Part shown: positions 45,122 to 53,633 of the stretch, piece after piece
Layout: every line of letters begins with the position of its first letter
Position numbering within the stretch: the first letter of the stretch is position 1
Assembly: GCF_003287955.1 (NCBI RefSeq)
Contig: NZ_QMKP01000006.1
Span: forward strand, 62,001-126,000
Length of the DNA stretch: 64,000 nucleotides
Source of the DNA: Arthrobacter sp. AQ5-06
GTDB taxonomy: Bacteria > Actinomycetota > Actinomycetes > Actinomycetales > Micrococcaceae
Reading direction: 5' to 3'
Translations under genes and position numbers: made by a program
Notes under the pieces: model-generated
The model's database searches: none
Told to the model about the DNA's origin: nothing
Seen by the model: the letters and a program-made list of their open reading frames with translations, nothing else

Positions 45122-47653
45122 CTAGGCCGGGACGATGTTGACCAGTTTAGGCGCTCGCACGATCACCGTGCGGATGCGGCGGCCGTCGAGCGCCCGCTGG
45201 ACGTTTTCGCTGGCCAGCGCCAGTTCGCGCAGCTCGTCCTCGCCGATCCCGGGCGGAACGTCGAGGCGGTCACGGACCTTGCCCTGGACCTGGACCACCG
45301 CGGTGACGGTCTCCTGGACCAGCAGCGCTTCGTCATGCACCGGCCAGCCGGCGTTCGCCACGGACGCCGACTGACCCAGGACGTTCCACATGTCCTCAGC
45401 CGTATACGGCGCGAAGAGGCTCAGGATGACGGCGACAGCTTCCGCTGCCTCGCGAACGGCGGGATCCGACCCGCCGGCGCCGGCGTCTGAATCTATAGTT
45501 TTGCGTGTTGCGTTGACCAGCTCCATCAGCTTGGCAACCACCACGTTGAACTTGTTGGTGTCCAGCAGCGCGGCGGCATCAGCGATGGTGCGGTGCGTGA
45601 CGGAGCGCAAGGCGCGGTCGCCGGCGGTCACATCGGCACCGGGCTCGCTGGTGACGTCCTGCGCCAGGCGCCAGGCGCGGGCCAGGAACTTCGCGGAGCC
45701 CGCCGGCGAGACATCCGCCCAGTCGACGTCGTCCTCAGGCGGGGAGGCGAAGATCATGGTCAGTCGCACAGCGTCCACACCGTACTTGTCCAGCTGCTCG
45801 CTGAGGTCAACGCCGTTGCCCAGTGACTTGCTCATGGCCTTGCCGCCGTTGAGGACCTGGCCCTGGTTCAGCAGCGCGCTGAAGGGTTCATCGGCGTCGA
45901 TCATGCCAAGGTCGTGGATGACCTTGGTGAAGAACCGGGCGTACAGCAGGTGCAGGATGGCGTGCTCCACGCCGCCCACATACTGCCCCACGGGCATCCA
46001 CTCGTTGATCTTCGCCGGGTCGAAGGGGCCCTCGGTGTACTGCGGGGAGACAAACCGCAGGAAGTACCAGGACGAGTCCACAAACGTGTCCATGGTGTCG
46101 GTATCGCGCTTGGCCGGCCCGTGGCAGTTGGGGCAGTCAACGTTGACCCAGGCCTCGGCGGCGGCCAGCGGCGACGTGCCCTTCGGGGACAGGTCCTCGC
46201 CGCGCAGGTCCGCCGGCAGCCTGACAGGCAGTTGCTCGTCGGGGACGGGAACCTCGCCGCAGGCAGGGCAGTGGATGATCGGGATGGGCGTGCCCCAGAA
46301 ACGCTGGCGGCTCAGCAGCCAGTCACGCAGGCGGAAGTTGACGAATTTCTCGCCGGTGCCCTGCTTTTCCAGGATGTCGATGGCAGCCGGGATGGCCTCG
46401 GCCTTCGGCAACCCATCGAGGATGCCTGAGTTGATCAGGGTGCCCTCACCCGAGGTGGCCTTACCGGAAACCGCGGGATCGTCGTCGCCGGTGTCCAGCA
46501 CGGCGCGGACGGGCAGGTCGAACGTCTTGGCGAAGTCGAGGTCGCGCTGGTCGTGTGCCGGGACGGCCATGATGGCGCCAGTGCCGTAGTCGGCCAGGAC
46601 GTAGTCTGCTGCCCAGACCGGCAATTTCTCACCGTTCAGCGGGTTGACGGCGTAGCGGCCGGTGAAGACGCCCGTCTTTTCGCGTTCGGTGGACTGGCGT
46701 TCGATTTCCGTGAGTGCCTTGACCTGCTCGCGGTAGGCGTCCAGGGCAGCGGCATGCTCCTCCGTGACCAGTTCGACGGCGATCGGCGCGTCGGCTGCGA
46801 CAACGAAGAACGTGGCACCGTACAGGGTGTCCGGGCGGGTGGTAAAGACGGTGACGTCCTTGGCAGGCTTGCCGCCGTCGGCTTCGATCACAAAGTTGAC
46901 GTGGGCACCTTCGGAGCGACCGATCCAGTTCTTCTGCATCGCCAGCACACGCTCGGGCCAGTGGCCGCGCAGCTCGTCCATGTCATCGAGCAGCCGGTCA
47001 GCGTACTCGGTGATCTTGAAGTACCACTGGTTCAGGGACTTCTTGGTGACGGGGGTGCCGCAGCGCTCGCAGGCACCGTTGACCACCTGTTCATTGGCCA
47101 GAACCGTCTGGTCCTTGGGGCACCAGTTAACCGGGGAGTTCTTGCGGTACGCCAGGCCCCGCTCGTAGAACCGCTTGAACAGCCACTGGGTCCAGCGGTA
47201 GTACTCGGGGTCCGACGTGTGCACCCGCCGGGACCAGTCCGCAGAGATGGCGTATCGCTTGAACGACGCGGCCTGGGTTTCAATGTTGGCGTAGGTCCAC
47301 TCGCTCGGGTGGGCGTTACGCTTGATGGCGGCGTTCTCCGCCGGCAGGCCGAAGGAGTCCCAGCCGATCGGGTGCAGGACATCGAAGCCCTTTTGCCGCA
47401 GGTACCGGGCCACAACATCGCCCATGGCAAAGGCTTCGGCATGGCCCATGTGCAGGTCACCCGAGGGGTACGGGAACATGTCCAACACGTAGCGGCGCTC
47501 GCGGGAACCATCATCCAGGGGGGTGAAGACCTTAAGGTCTTCCCACACCTGCGGCCACTTGGCCTCCATCGCCGCGAAGCTGTAGGCACCCTCTTCGGGT
47601 GTTTCTGCCGCCACTGCTGCTGTTCCGGTCTCTGTCTCCGGCTGAACGCTCAC
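45122..47653 (-). CDS. leuS: Leucyl-tRNA synthetase
   Basis: Class I aminoacyl-tRNA synthetase that charges tRNA-Leu. 843 aa. HIGH motif as [12 protein letters not shown] within [13 protein letters not shown], an editing domain ([12 protein letters not shown]), and KMSKS as [14 protein letters not shown]. The C-terminal anticodon-binding domain ends [17 protein letters not shown] 47653 follows GAAGAGGGC and gives a family-like start; the frame is open upstream but covers the leader. A leucine-rich leader peptide and terminator lie about 95-180 nt upstream, so expression is probably attenuated by leucine supply. Confidence 0.96.
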   Translation of the reverse strand: MSVQPETETGTAAVAAETPEEGAYSFAAMEAKWPQVWEDLKVFTPLDDGSRERRYVLDMFPYPSGDLHMGHAEAFAMGDVVARYLRQKGFDVLHPIGWDSFGLPAENAAIKRNAHPSEWTYANIETQAASFKRYAISADWSRRVHTSDPEYYRWTQWLFKRFYERGLAYRKNSPVNWCPKDQTVLANEQVVNGACERCGTPVTKKSLNQWYFKITEYADRLLDDMDELRGHWPERVLAMQKNWIGRSEGAHVNFVIEADGGKPAKDVTVFTTRPDTLYGATFFVVAADAPIAVELVTEEHAAALDAYREQVKALTEIERQSTEREKTGVFTGRYAVNPLNGEKLPVWAADYVLADYGTGAIMAVPAHDQRDLDFAKTFDLPVRAVLDTGDDDPAVSGKATSGEGTLINSGILDGLPKAEAIPAAIDILEKQGTGEKFVNFRLRDWLLSRQRFWGTPIPIIHCPACGEVPVPDEQLPVRLPADLRGEDLSPKGTSPLAAAEAWVNVDCPNCHGPAKRDTDTMDTFVDSSWYFLRFVSPQYTEGPFDPAKINEWMPVGQYVGGVEHAILHLLYARFFTKVIHDLGMIDADEPFSALLNQGQVLNGGKAMSKSLGNGVDLSEQLDKYGVDAVRLTMIFASPPEDDVDWADVSPAGSAKFLARAWRLAQDVTSEPGADVTAGDRALRSVTHRTIADAAALLDTNKFNVVVAKLMELVNATRKTIDSDAGAGGSDPAVREAAEAVAVILSLFAPYTAEDMWNVLGQSASVANAGWPVHDEALLVQETVTAVVQVQGKVRDRLDVPPGIGEDELRELALASENVQRALDGRRIRTVIVRAPKLVNIVPA

Positions 47654-47743
47654 TGCTGCCCTCTTCTGTTCTGTTGCGGCATCGGTGCTGCCACAACGGT
47701 CTGATCCCCTCTGCTGCCGGCCCGGAAACAAGCCCGGACACAC

Positions 47744-47767
47744 AAAAGCCCCTCTCCATGGAGGGGC
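47744..47767 (-). terminator. Attenuator terminator in the leuS leader
   Basis: On the minus strand GCCCCTC, 6-nt loop CATGGA, GAGGGGC, then TTTTGTG. It lies about 40 nt after the stop codon of the leader peptide and about 90 nt before the leuS start, the layout of a leader-peptide attenuator. A competing stem, AGCCGC at the leader stop pairing with GCGGCT just before the terminator, encloses a smaller hairpin TCCGG/CCGGA. Confidence 0.75.
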
Positions 47768-47806
47768 AGCCGCGCGGCATTCCGGTTGTTTCCGGACACC
47801 GGGCGG

Positions 47807-47833
47807 CTAGCTAAGCAGAAGGATCGCACGCAT
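47807..47833 (-). CDS. leuS leader peptide (MRAILLLS)
   Basis: Eight codons and a TAG stop: ATG CGT GCG ATC, three Leu codons CTT CTG CTT, AGC. The ATG is 11 nt after the last base of a -10 box, so the 5' leader before it is only about 5 nt. Three consecutive Leu codons right upstream of an intrinsic terminator in front of leuS make ribosome-stalling attenuation the obvious reading. Translation has not been shown. Confidence 0.7.
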   Translation of the reverse strand: MRAILLLS

Positions 47834-47844
47834 AGGACTACTTT

Positions 47845-47850
47845 AGCGTA
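47845..47850 (-). promoter_or_regulatory. -10 box of the leuS transcript
   Basis: TACGCT on the minus strand; the predicted start is near 47838, 5 nt before the leader ATG. The -35 region is poor. Confidence 0.5.
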
Positions 47851-47876
47851 CCCACTGCAGGTGGGCAGGCTCAGGA

Positions 47877-47912
47877 GGCGGGGCCCTGTGGCGGATGGCG
47901 GAGGGCCCCGCC
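47877..47912. repeat. 11-bp inverted repeat between leuS and the pseudogene
   Basis: GGCGGGGCCCT (47877-47887) and its exact complement (47902-47912), 14-nt loop. Lies behind the leuS promoter; it may insulate the two divergent units. Confidence 0.55.
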
Positions 47913-48012
47913 GCTGCCCTGCATGCTGGGCATGGGTCCTCCTGGGACGTGCACCATGCTGCGCCTAGACTGAAGCCCCACCAAGCAGCATCCGATCGGG
48001 CTGGAGACTCCC

Positions 48013-49778
48013 GTGAGTGAAGACTTCCCGTTCCCCGCCTTGGTCAAACCGCGGCGCAGTCCCGGGAGGCTGGCGGAAGACCTTCCGGGCGTATCCTTCG
48101 CCGGTACGTACGAAAGTTACCTCCAAGTGAGCCAGACGATCTTCCCAGAGCCGTGCATCACTGCTTGGAATCGACAGGCGCCGACCGCATCCCGGCGTAT
48201 CAGTCGTCCGTCCCCACGGATGGTCCGGCCGCTCCGCCCGGTCTGGGTTTGGCGGTCCTGGTGTAACAAATGGTGGTGCCCGCCGCGGCGGGCGTAGCCT
48301 TCACCGCCAACCCCCTCACCGGCGCCCGCGACGAAACCCGCCGGACCCGCGGCATCGGCAACGCCCTGACCGAGCAAAACGCGACGGCGGTAGCCGCCGC
48401 TGCCAGTGCGGTGGCACTGCACTGCACTTCGGCTGCCCCCAGGGGATCGAGTGGGCGGTGGACCACGCCGGCAAAGTCCACATCCTGCAGGCACATCCGA
48501 TGACCGCACTGCCGGACCCCGCCACCTGGGAGCCGCCCGGCAAAGGCGACTGGCTGCGGAACTCCCGGAAGCTGTCACTCCGCTCTTTATGGACTGGGAG
48601 ATTCCACGAATCGACGCCGCGTATAACCGTGCCGTTTATCAATCGGCAGGCATCAAAGTTCCCATGGGCCACGGGGCCGTGAACGGCTGGTACTACGTTG
48701 CCCCGCCAACGCCCAGGGCCCTCCCGTACCTCCTCTTCGGTGGCAATCGGGGTTCTTTGCCGTACCTGTTCAACTGCTTAGTCCGGCCCATGATCGACCC
48801 CGCAGGAGCTGACAGGACCGTACTGCGCGCACTTGAAAGCGAATGGCACTGCCTGCCTGCCCGCCTATCGGAACCTGGTGGATGAGTCCCCGGCCGACCT
48901 CGGGACGGCCAGCCTGGACGAGTTCCGTCACACCGCGGAACAGGTGACGCGGGCAGCCGGGGAATACCTCTGGTATTTCGCTGCGCCGGGGGCGCAGCCT
49001 GGAAGATGGAGGCCGTGCTGGCTGCATTCTGCCGGTGTTGCCGGCCCCGGCCCCGTACAGCTGGACTGGTACCACCCGACGGCAGGCGAGCAAGCCAACC
49101 GCGAGGTGCGGACGGACACCCGTCCCGCCGCTTCTGCGCCCCGGGCCGACGGGCCTGCCGACAGTCGGCGGCAAACAGCAGCCGACTGCCGCTGCCTGCT
49201 CAAGGGAACCCATCAACTGCACAGATTTGACACACTCCTGAGCATTGCACAGCACCATGCACTGCCTCGTGAGGAGCAGGCCCGGGACTTCACCCTGGGT
49301 TGGCCGCTACTGCGCCGCCGGGAATGGCTGCGGCAAAGGAAACTGGCGGCCCCGCTCTCGCTGGGTCGTCTGCCACCATTGCTGGGCAACACCTTTGACC
49401 GCATAGCCAACACCGCCCGCGCTGCCAGAGACCTGCCGGCAGGGGCACTGGTTGGGTACCCTGCCAGCCCAGGCCGGGCGCAGGGGCGGGCGCGGGCGGT
49501 GGACGGGCCAGAGGAATTCTCCCAGTTCCAACCGGGCGAGGTCCTGGTGGCGAAAGCGACTGCGCCCGCCTGGACCGTGCTCTTTGCCGACGCAGCCGCA
49601 GTGGTTACGGACGGCGGAAACCTGGCCGCACATGCCTCGCTGGTCGCACGCGAATACGGCATCCCGGCGGTGGTGGGCGTCCACGGAGGGCCTCAGCACC
49701 AGGCAGCTTGTCACGGTCGACGGCAGCGCCGGAACCGTCGAAGTGGACAGTGCCGACGGGCCCATTAGGTACCCCTGA
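48013..49778 (+). pseudogene. Decayed PEP synthase / rifampin phosphotransferase-like gene
   Basis: Family fragments appear in order but in different frames. ATP-grasp N-terminus: FPALVKPRRS... and GVSFAGTYESYLQV. ATP-binding part: MVVPAAAGVAFTANPLTGAR, then DHAGKVHILQAHPMTALPDP. A long middle segment follows from about 48830. The swivelling His domain reads FQPGEVLVAKATAPAWT and VVTDGGNLAAHASLVARE, and a C-terminal VTVDGSAGTVEV lies in yet another frame. The total, about 1.77 kb, is shorter than the usual ~2.6 kb, so there are deletions as well as frameshifts (for example near 48240, 48460, 48840 and 49690). It begins with GTG after a TAGACT box (47966-47971). Not functional. Confidence 0.85.
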
Positions 49779-49931
49779 TCTCTTCGCCAAAGAAACCCTA
49801 GAACGGGGTGGCTCAAGGAGGTAGCTTCCACCCTTGCCAAACCGGGGTCGACCGGTCCACAGTATTGTCAAGTCTGTGGGGAAATAGACGGTCTCAGGTC
49901 GAGGAGCCTGAAATGTATTCTTGGCGTTTAT

Positions 49932-49974
49932 GTCCATCACAGCGTTGTGATGGACTGAAAATTCCGTCCATCAC
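49932..49974. promoter_or_regulatory. Operator-like inverted repeat before the RND operon
   Basis: GTCCATCACA (49932-49941), 4-nt spacer GCGT, TGTGATGGAC (49946-49955), plus a third copy of the half-site, GTCCATCAC, at 49966-49974. It ends about 30 nt before the first RND start codon. A dimeric repressor or activator site is likely; the regulator is not encoded next to it. Confidence 0.65.
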
Positions 49975-50003
49975 CCCTGCGAAGAACTAGCGAGGGACTG
50001 ACC

Positions 50004-53000
50004 GTGTTTGGCTGGGTTACCCGGTTCAGCATGCAGTTCCGTATTCTGGTTCTCGCCCTCGCGGCGGGGCTCATTACTTTTGGCGTCGTGAACGTTCCAC
50101 ATATGGCCGTGGACACCATGCCGGAGTTCGCCCCCGCACAGGTAGAGATCCAAACTGAGGCCCTAGGGCTCTCCGCTGTTGAAGTTGAACAGCTCATCAC
50201 CGCACCCATGGAGGCAGACCTCCTCAACGGGGTGGCCTGGCTGGACGAGATCCGCTCGAAATCCGTCCCCGGGCTGTCGTCCATTGAACTGGTCTTCGAG
50301 CCTGGCACGGACCTCCTGCGCGCCCGCCAGTTGGTCGCGGAACGGATGACGCAGGCGCACGCGCTGCCTAACGTCTCATCGCCCCCGCTGATCATGCAGC
50401 CTTTGTCTTCCACCAGCCGTGTGCTGATGGTCAGGATGGACTCCAAGGAGCTCTCCGGCATTGAGATGTCGGTGCTGGCCCGGTGGAAGATCAAGCCGAG
50501 GCTGATCGGTATCCCGGGCGTGGCCAACGTGTCCATCTGGGGCCAGCGCGAACAGCAGCTGCAGGTGGAGGTCACTCCGACGCAGCTGCGTGACAAGGGC
50601 ATTACCCTGGAGCAGCTTGTCAAGACCACCGGTAACGCCGTCTGGGTTTCGCCGTTGAGCTTCCTCGAGGCTTCGACGCCCGGGACCGGGGGTTTCGTGG
50701 AGTCGCCGAACCAGCGCCTTGGCATCCAACACGTCCTTCCCATCCGCACCCCGGCCGATCTGGCCAAGGTGAGCGTGGAGGAAACGAACCCTCAGTTGCT
50801 CCTGGGCGACATCGCCCAGGTCAAGGAAGATCATCAGCCGCTGATCGGCGACGCCGTTGTGGGAGCCGACGCCGGCCTGATGCTGGTGATCGAGAAGTTC
50901 CCTGGCACCAGCGCCCTGGAGGTCACCCGGAATGTCGAGGCGGCCCTGAAGGACATGGAGCCCGGCCTCACAGGGGTCCAACTCGATACGTCCGTCTTCC
51001 GGCCTGCAACCGGTGTTCAGGACTCCGTCAACAGCCTGGGCCTGGCGCTGCTGATCAGCCTGCTGATCGCGGTAGCCCTGTTCTGGCTGCTCTTCCGTTC
51101 CTGGCGGGTGGCGGTGATTGCGCTCGTGGCCATCGCCACGACGGTCTCGACGGCGGCCGTTGTGCTGATCGCCCAAAACGCAACACTTAACATCACCGTC
51201 CTGATGGGAGTTCTGCTCGGCACGTCCGTGATTGTGGGCGACATCGTCGAAGACCTCCAGGCCTACCGACGACAGTCCAGGGATCTGGATCCGATGGAGC
51301 GCGAAGCTCCCACGAGGTCGCTGGCCAGCCACATCGTCAGGGGGGTCCGCACCCCGCTGTTCCACGCATCCCTGATCATGGTGGTTGTCCTCGTTCCAAC
51401 GCTCTTCCTGACCGGCGTCGGCGGCTCGTTCTTTGCGCCGCTTTTCTGGTCGCTGGCGCTGACCCTTGCCGCCGCCCTGATCGTCGGACTGTCCGTGACG
51501 CCTGTGCTGGCGCATTTCCTGCTTCCGCCCAAGACGGCAACATACACGGAATTCCCCGTCGTCGGGCGTGGGAAGGCGTCCTACGATCGCGCGGTGGGCG
51601 GGATCAACTCCCGGAAGCCTCTGGCCATTGTGGCTGTTGTGGTCGTGGGGATCCTTGGCGTCGCTGCCGGCTCGCAACTGGCCGGAAGCCAACCGCTCGT
51701 TCCCACCATGCCCGACCGGACCCTGTTGGTCCAGTGGGACACCATGGCCGGGACGTCCAATGACGAAGTCCGGCGCATCGCCGCCCGGGCCTCCGATGAA
51801 CTCAGGGCCCTCCCGGGAGTTTCCGGAGTCGGTGGGCATGTGGGCCGCGCCATCTCCGCGGATCAGGTGGTCGGCAACAGCTCTGCTGAACTGTGGGTGT
51901 CGATCGCACGGGATGCCAACTTTGCAGAAACGGAGCAGGCTGTACGGGACGTGGTGCAAGGCTACCCCGGCATCGCCCACAACGTGCTGAATTACTCGCA
52001 ACAGACCATCGGCGACATGCGCACCAGCATGGAACCGGGCTTCGCGGTCCGGGTCTTCGGAACGGAAATGCCTGTGCTGCGTGAAAAGGCGGAGGAGGTC
52101 CGCCAGGCCATTCAGAAGATTGACGGCGTGAAGAACCCGACGATCGCCGCCACAGCCATGACCCCGATAGTAGAGGTCCAGGTCAATCTTGAGGCTGCCC
52201 AAAAGTTCGGCGTCAAGCCCGGTGACGCCAGGCGCGCCGCGGCCACGCTCATGCAGGGCATCGTCGTCGGGAACCTCTTCGAGGAGCAGAAGGTGTTCGA
52301 AGTGGTTGTGCGTGGCGCGGTCGGCGTCCGGGATGACCTGACCAGCGTCCGTGAGCTGCTCCTGGATGCTCCCAACGGCGGCCACGTCCAACTCGGCCAG
52401 ATCGCCGATGTGCGCATGGTCCCCAACGAAGTTGTCATCCATCACGATGACGCCTCGCGGCGGATCGACGTTGTGGCGGACGTCAGCGGACGCCCGTTGG
52501 CAGACATCCAGCGTGATATCGAGTCGGCCATCCAACAAATCCAGTTCCCGCTCGAGTATCACGCCGAGGTCTCGACGAAATACAGCCAGCTGCAGGCGGC
52601 GGACACTTTGGTTCATGGACTCGGAATCGCGGCCATCCTGGCTGTGCTGCTTCTGCTCCAGACCGCAGCGAGGAGCTGGAAACTTGCCCTCGCCGTGTTC
52701 CTGGCGCTTCCCGCGGCGATGGCCGGAGCGGCGATCGCCGCATGGATCGGGGCGGCGTCCCTGTCCTGGTTGTCGCTGACAGCGTTTGCGGCCGTCCTGG
52801 CCATTGCCGCACGCAACGCAGCACTGCTGTGCGCGCGTGTCGATGAACTCTGGCGGGAGTCTACAGAGCTGTCACGTACTGACGTCGTCATGACGGCGGC
52901 CCGGGACCGGATATCGCCGATCCTGAAATCGGCCCTCATGACGCTCCTCGTGCTGATACCGCCCGCCGTCCTCGGCGGCACGGTGGGCGAGGCCTTGATG

Positions 53001-53180
53001 GTACCGATGCTGCTGATCATAGCCAGCGGCCTCGTGACCACGACGCTCGTTGGCCTCTTCGTGCTCCCGCTGCTCACTCTCTGGTTCGGTCCACGCACTG
53101 AACCGGAAGAGTGGTCAGAGGTCTACGAATCTGAAGTTCCAGTCACCCCCGTTATGCCGGAAAAGGTGGAATTATCATGA
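50004..53180 (+). CDS. RND permease, CusA/CzcA-like, altered TM4 relay
   Basis: 1058 aa with the RND layout: TM1, a large extracytoplasmic loop, TM2-6, a second loop (about residues 560-870), TM8-12. N-terminal VVNVPHMAVDTMPEFAPAQVEIQTEALGLS is typical of the HME (metal-efflux) group. In TM4 the canonical D....EN relay seen in CusA and in the downstream paralogue is replaced: VIVGDIVEDLQAY near residue 409, with Gly for the first Asp and Gln-Ala for Glu-Asn. GTG 50004 has GAGGGA upstream. Overlaps the next gene by 4 nt. Possibly an obligate partner of the second permease; substrate unknown. Confidence 0.85.
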   Translation: MFGWVTRFSMQFRILVLALAAGLITFGVVNVPHMAVDTMPEFAPAQVEIQTEALGLSAVEVEQLITAPMEADLLNGVAWLDEIRSKSVPGLSSIELVFEPGTDLLRARQLVAERMTQAHALPNVSSPPLIMQPLSSTSRVLMVRMDSKELSGIEMSVLARWKIKPRLIGIPGVANVSIWGQREQQLQVEVTPTQLRDKGITLEQLVKTTGNAVWVSPLSFLEASTPGTGGFVESPNQRLGIQHVLPIRTPADLAKVSVEETNPQLLLGDIAQVKEDHQPLIGDAVVGADAGLMLVIEKFPGTSALEVTRNVEAALKDMEPGLTGVQLDTSVFRPATGVQDSVNSLGLALLISLLIAVALFWLLFRSWRVAVIALVAIATTVSTAAVVLIAQNATLNITVLMGVLLGTSVIVGDIVEDLQAYRRQSRDLDPMEREAPTRSLASHIVRGVRTPLFHASLIMVVVLVPTLFLTGVGGSFFAPLFWSLALTLAAALIVGLSVTPVLAHFLLPPKTATYTEFPVVGRGKASYDRAVGGINSRKPLAIVAVVVVGILGVAAGSQLAGSQPLVPTMPDRTLLVQWDTMAGTSNDEVRRIAARASDELRALPGVSGVGGHVGRAISADQVVGNSSAELWVSIARDANFAETEQAVRDVVQGYPGIAHNVLNYSQQTIGDMRTSMEPGFAVRVFGTEMPVLREKAEEVRQAIQKIDGVKNPTIAATAMTPIVEVQVNLEAAQKFGVKPGDARRAAATLMQGIVVGNLFEEQKVFEVVVRGAVGVRDDLTSVRELLLDAPNGGHVQLGQIADVRMVPNEVVIHHDDASRRIDVVADVSGRPLADIQRDIESAIQQIQFPLEYHAEVSTKYSQLQAADTLVHGLGIAAILAVLLLLQTAARSWKLALAVFLALPAAMAGAAIAAWIGAASLSWLSLTAFAAVLAIAARNAALLCARVDELWRESTELSRTDVVMTAARDRISPILKSALMTLLVLIPPAVLGGTVGEALMVPMLLIIASGLVTTTLVGLFVLPLLTLWFGPRTEPEEWSEVYESEVPVTPVMPEKVELS

Positions 53181-53632
53181 CCAGCAAAAGGAGCATGCGG
53201 CGCTTGCCGGTGGCGGCGGCCGTTTGTGCGGTACTGCTGATTTCACTGCCCGCCTGCGCTCAACCCTCAGCCGTGGCAGTATCCGCATCCGAAGCGCCTG
53301 CCACGGTGGAAAAGAACGCCACCACCGGCATAGCACGAATCACACTGAGCCAGCGGGCCATTGACCGGCTGGAACTGCAAACTGACACGGTCAAAGCGGC
53401 TCCGGGGGGCGCTGGCCTCCTACTCCCCTACACAGCGCTGTTGTACGACGCGCAGGGGAAGACCTGGGTCTACATCAACGCCGAGCCACGGGTGTACGAG
53501 CGCCAGGCCGTCACCGTCACCAAGGTGGAAGCAGGCGCGGTCACGGCCAGCGCCGGCCCAGCCGTGGGAACGCCAGTGGTAACCGTAGCCGCGGCTGAGT
53601 TGTTTGGCGCAGAGTTCGTTACGGGCAAATGA
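53177..53632 (+). CDS. Short adaptor-like lipoprotein between the RND genes
   Basis: 151 aa. Signal peptide with lipobox LPAC (Cys about 27), then about 120 residues. ARITLSQRAIDRLELQTDTV and LPYTALLYDAQGKTWVYINAEPRVYERQAVTV match the beta-barrel/membrane-proximal part of RND adaptor (HlyD/CusB) proteins, but the coiled-coil and lipoyl domains are absent. That fits a monoderm without an outer membrane, where no TolC-like channel has to be reached. ATG overlaps the first RND stop (ATGA), and its stop is 1 nt before the second RND ATG. Confidence 0.8.
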   Translation: MTSKRSMRRLPVAAAVCAVLLISLPACAQPSAVAVSASEAPATVEKNATTGIARITLSQRAIDRLELQTDTVKAAPGGAGLLLPYTALLYDAQGKTWVYINAEPRVYERQAVTVTKVEAGAVTASAGPAVGTPVVTVAAAELFGAEFVTGK

Positions 53633-53633
53633 C

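Noticed and set aside
47654..47850. T-box riboswitch in the leuS leader
   Set aside because: No T-box sequence or long stem I was found; the short Leu-rich ORF plus terminator explains the leader better.
50376..52616. A 746-codon open frame opposite the first RND permease
   Set aside because: Antisense shadow of a well-conserved transporter; composition is rich in His, Asp, Gln and Arg without any motif.
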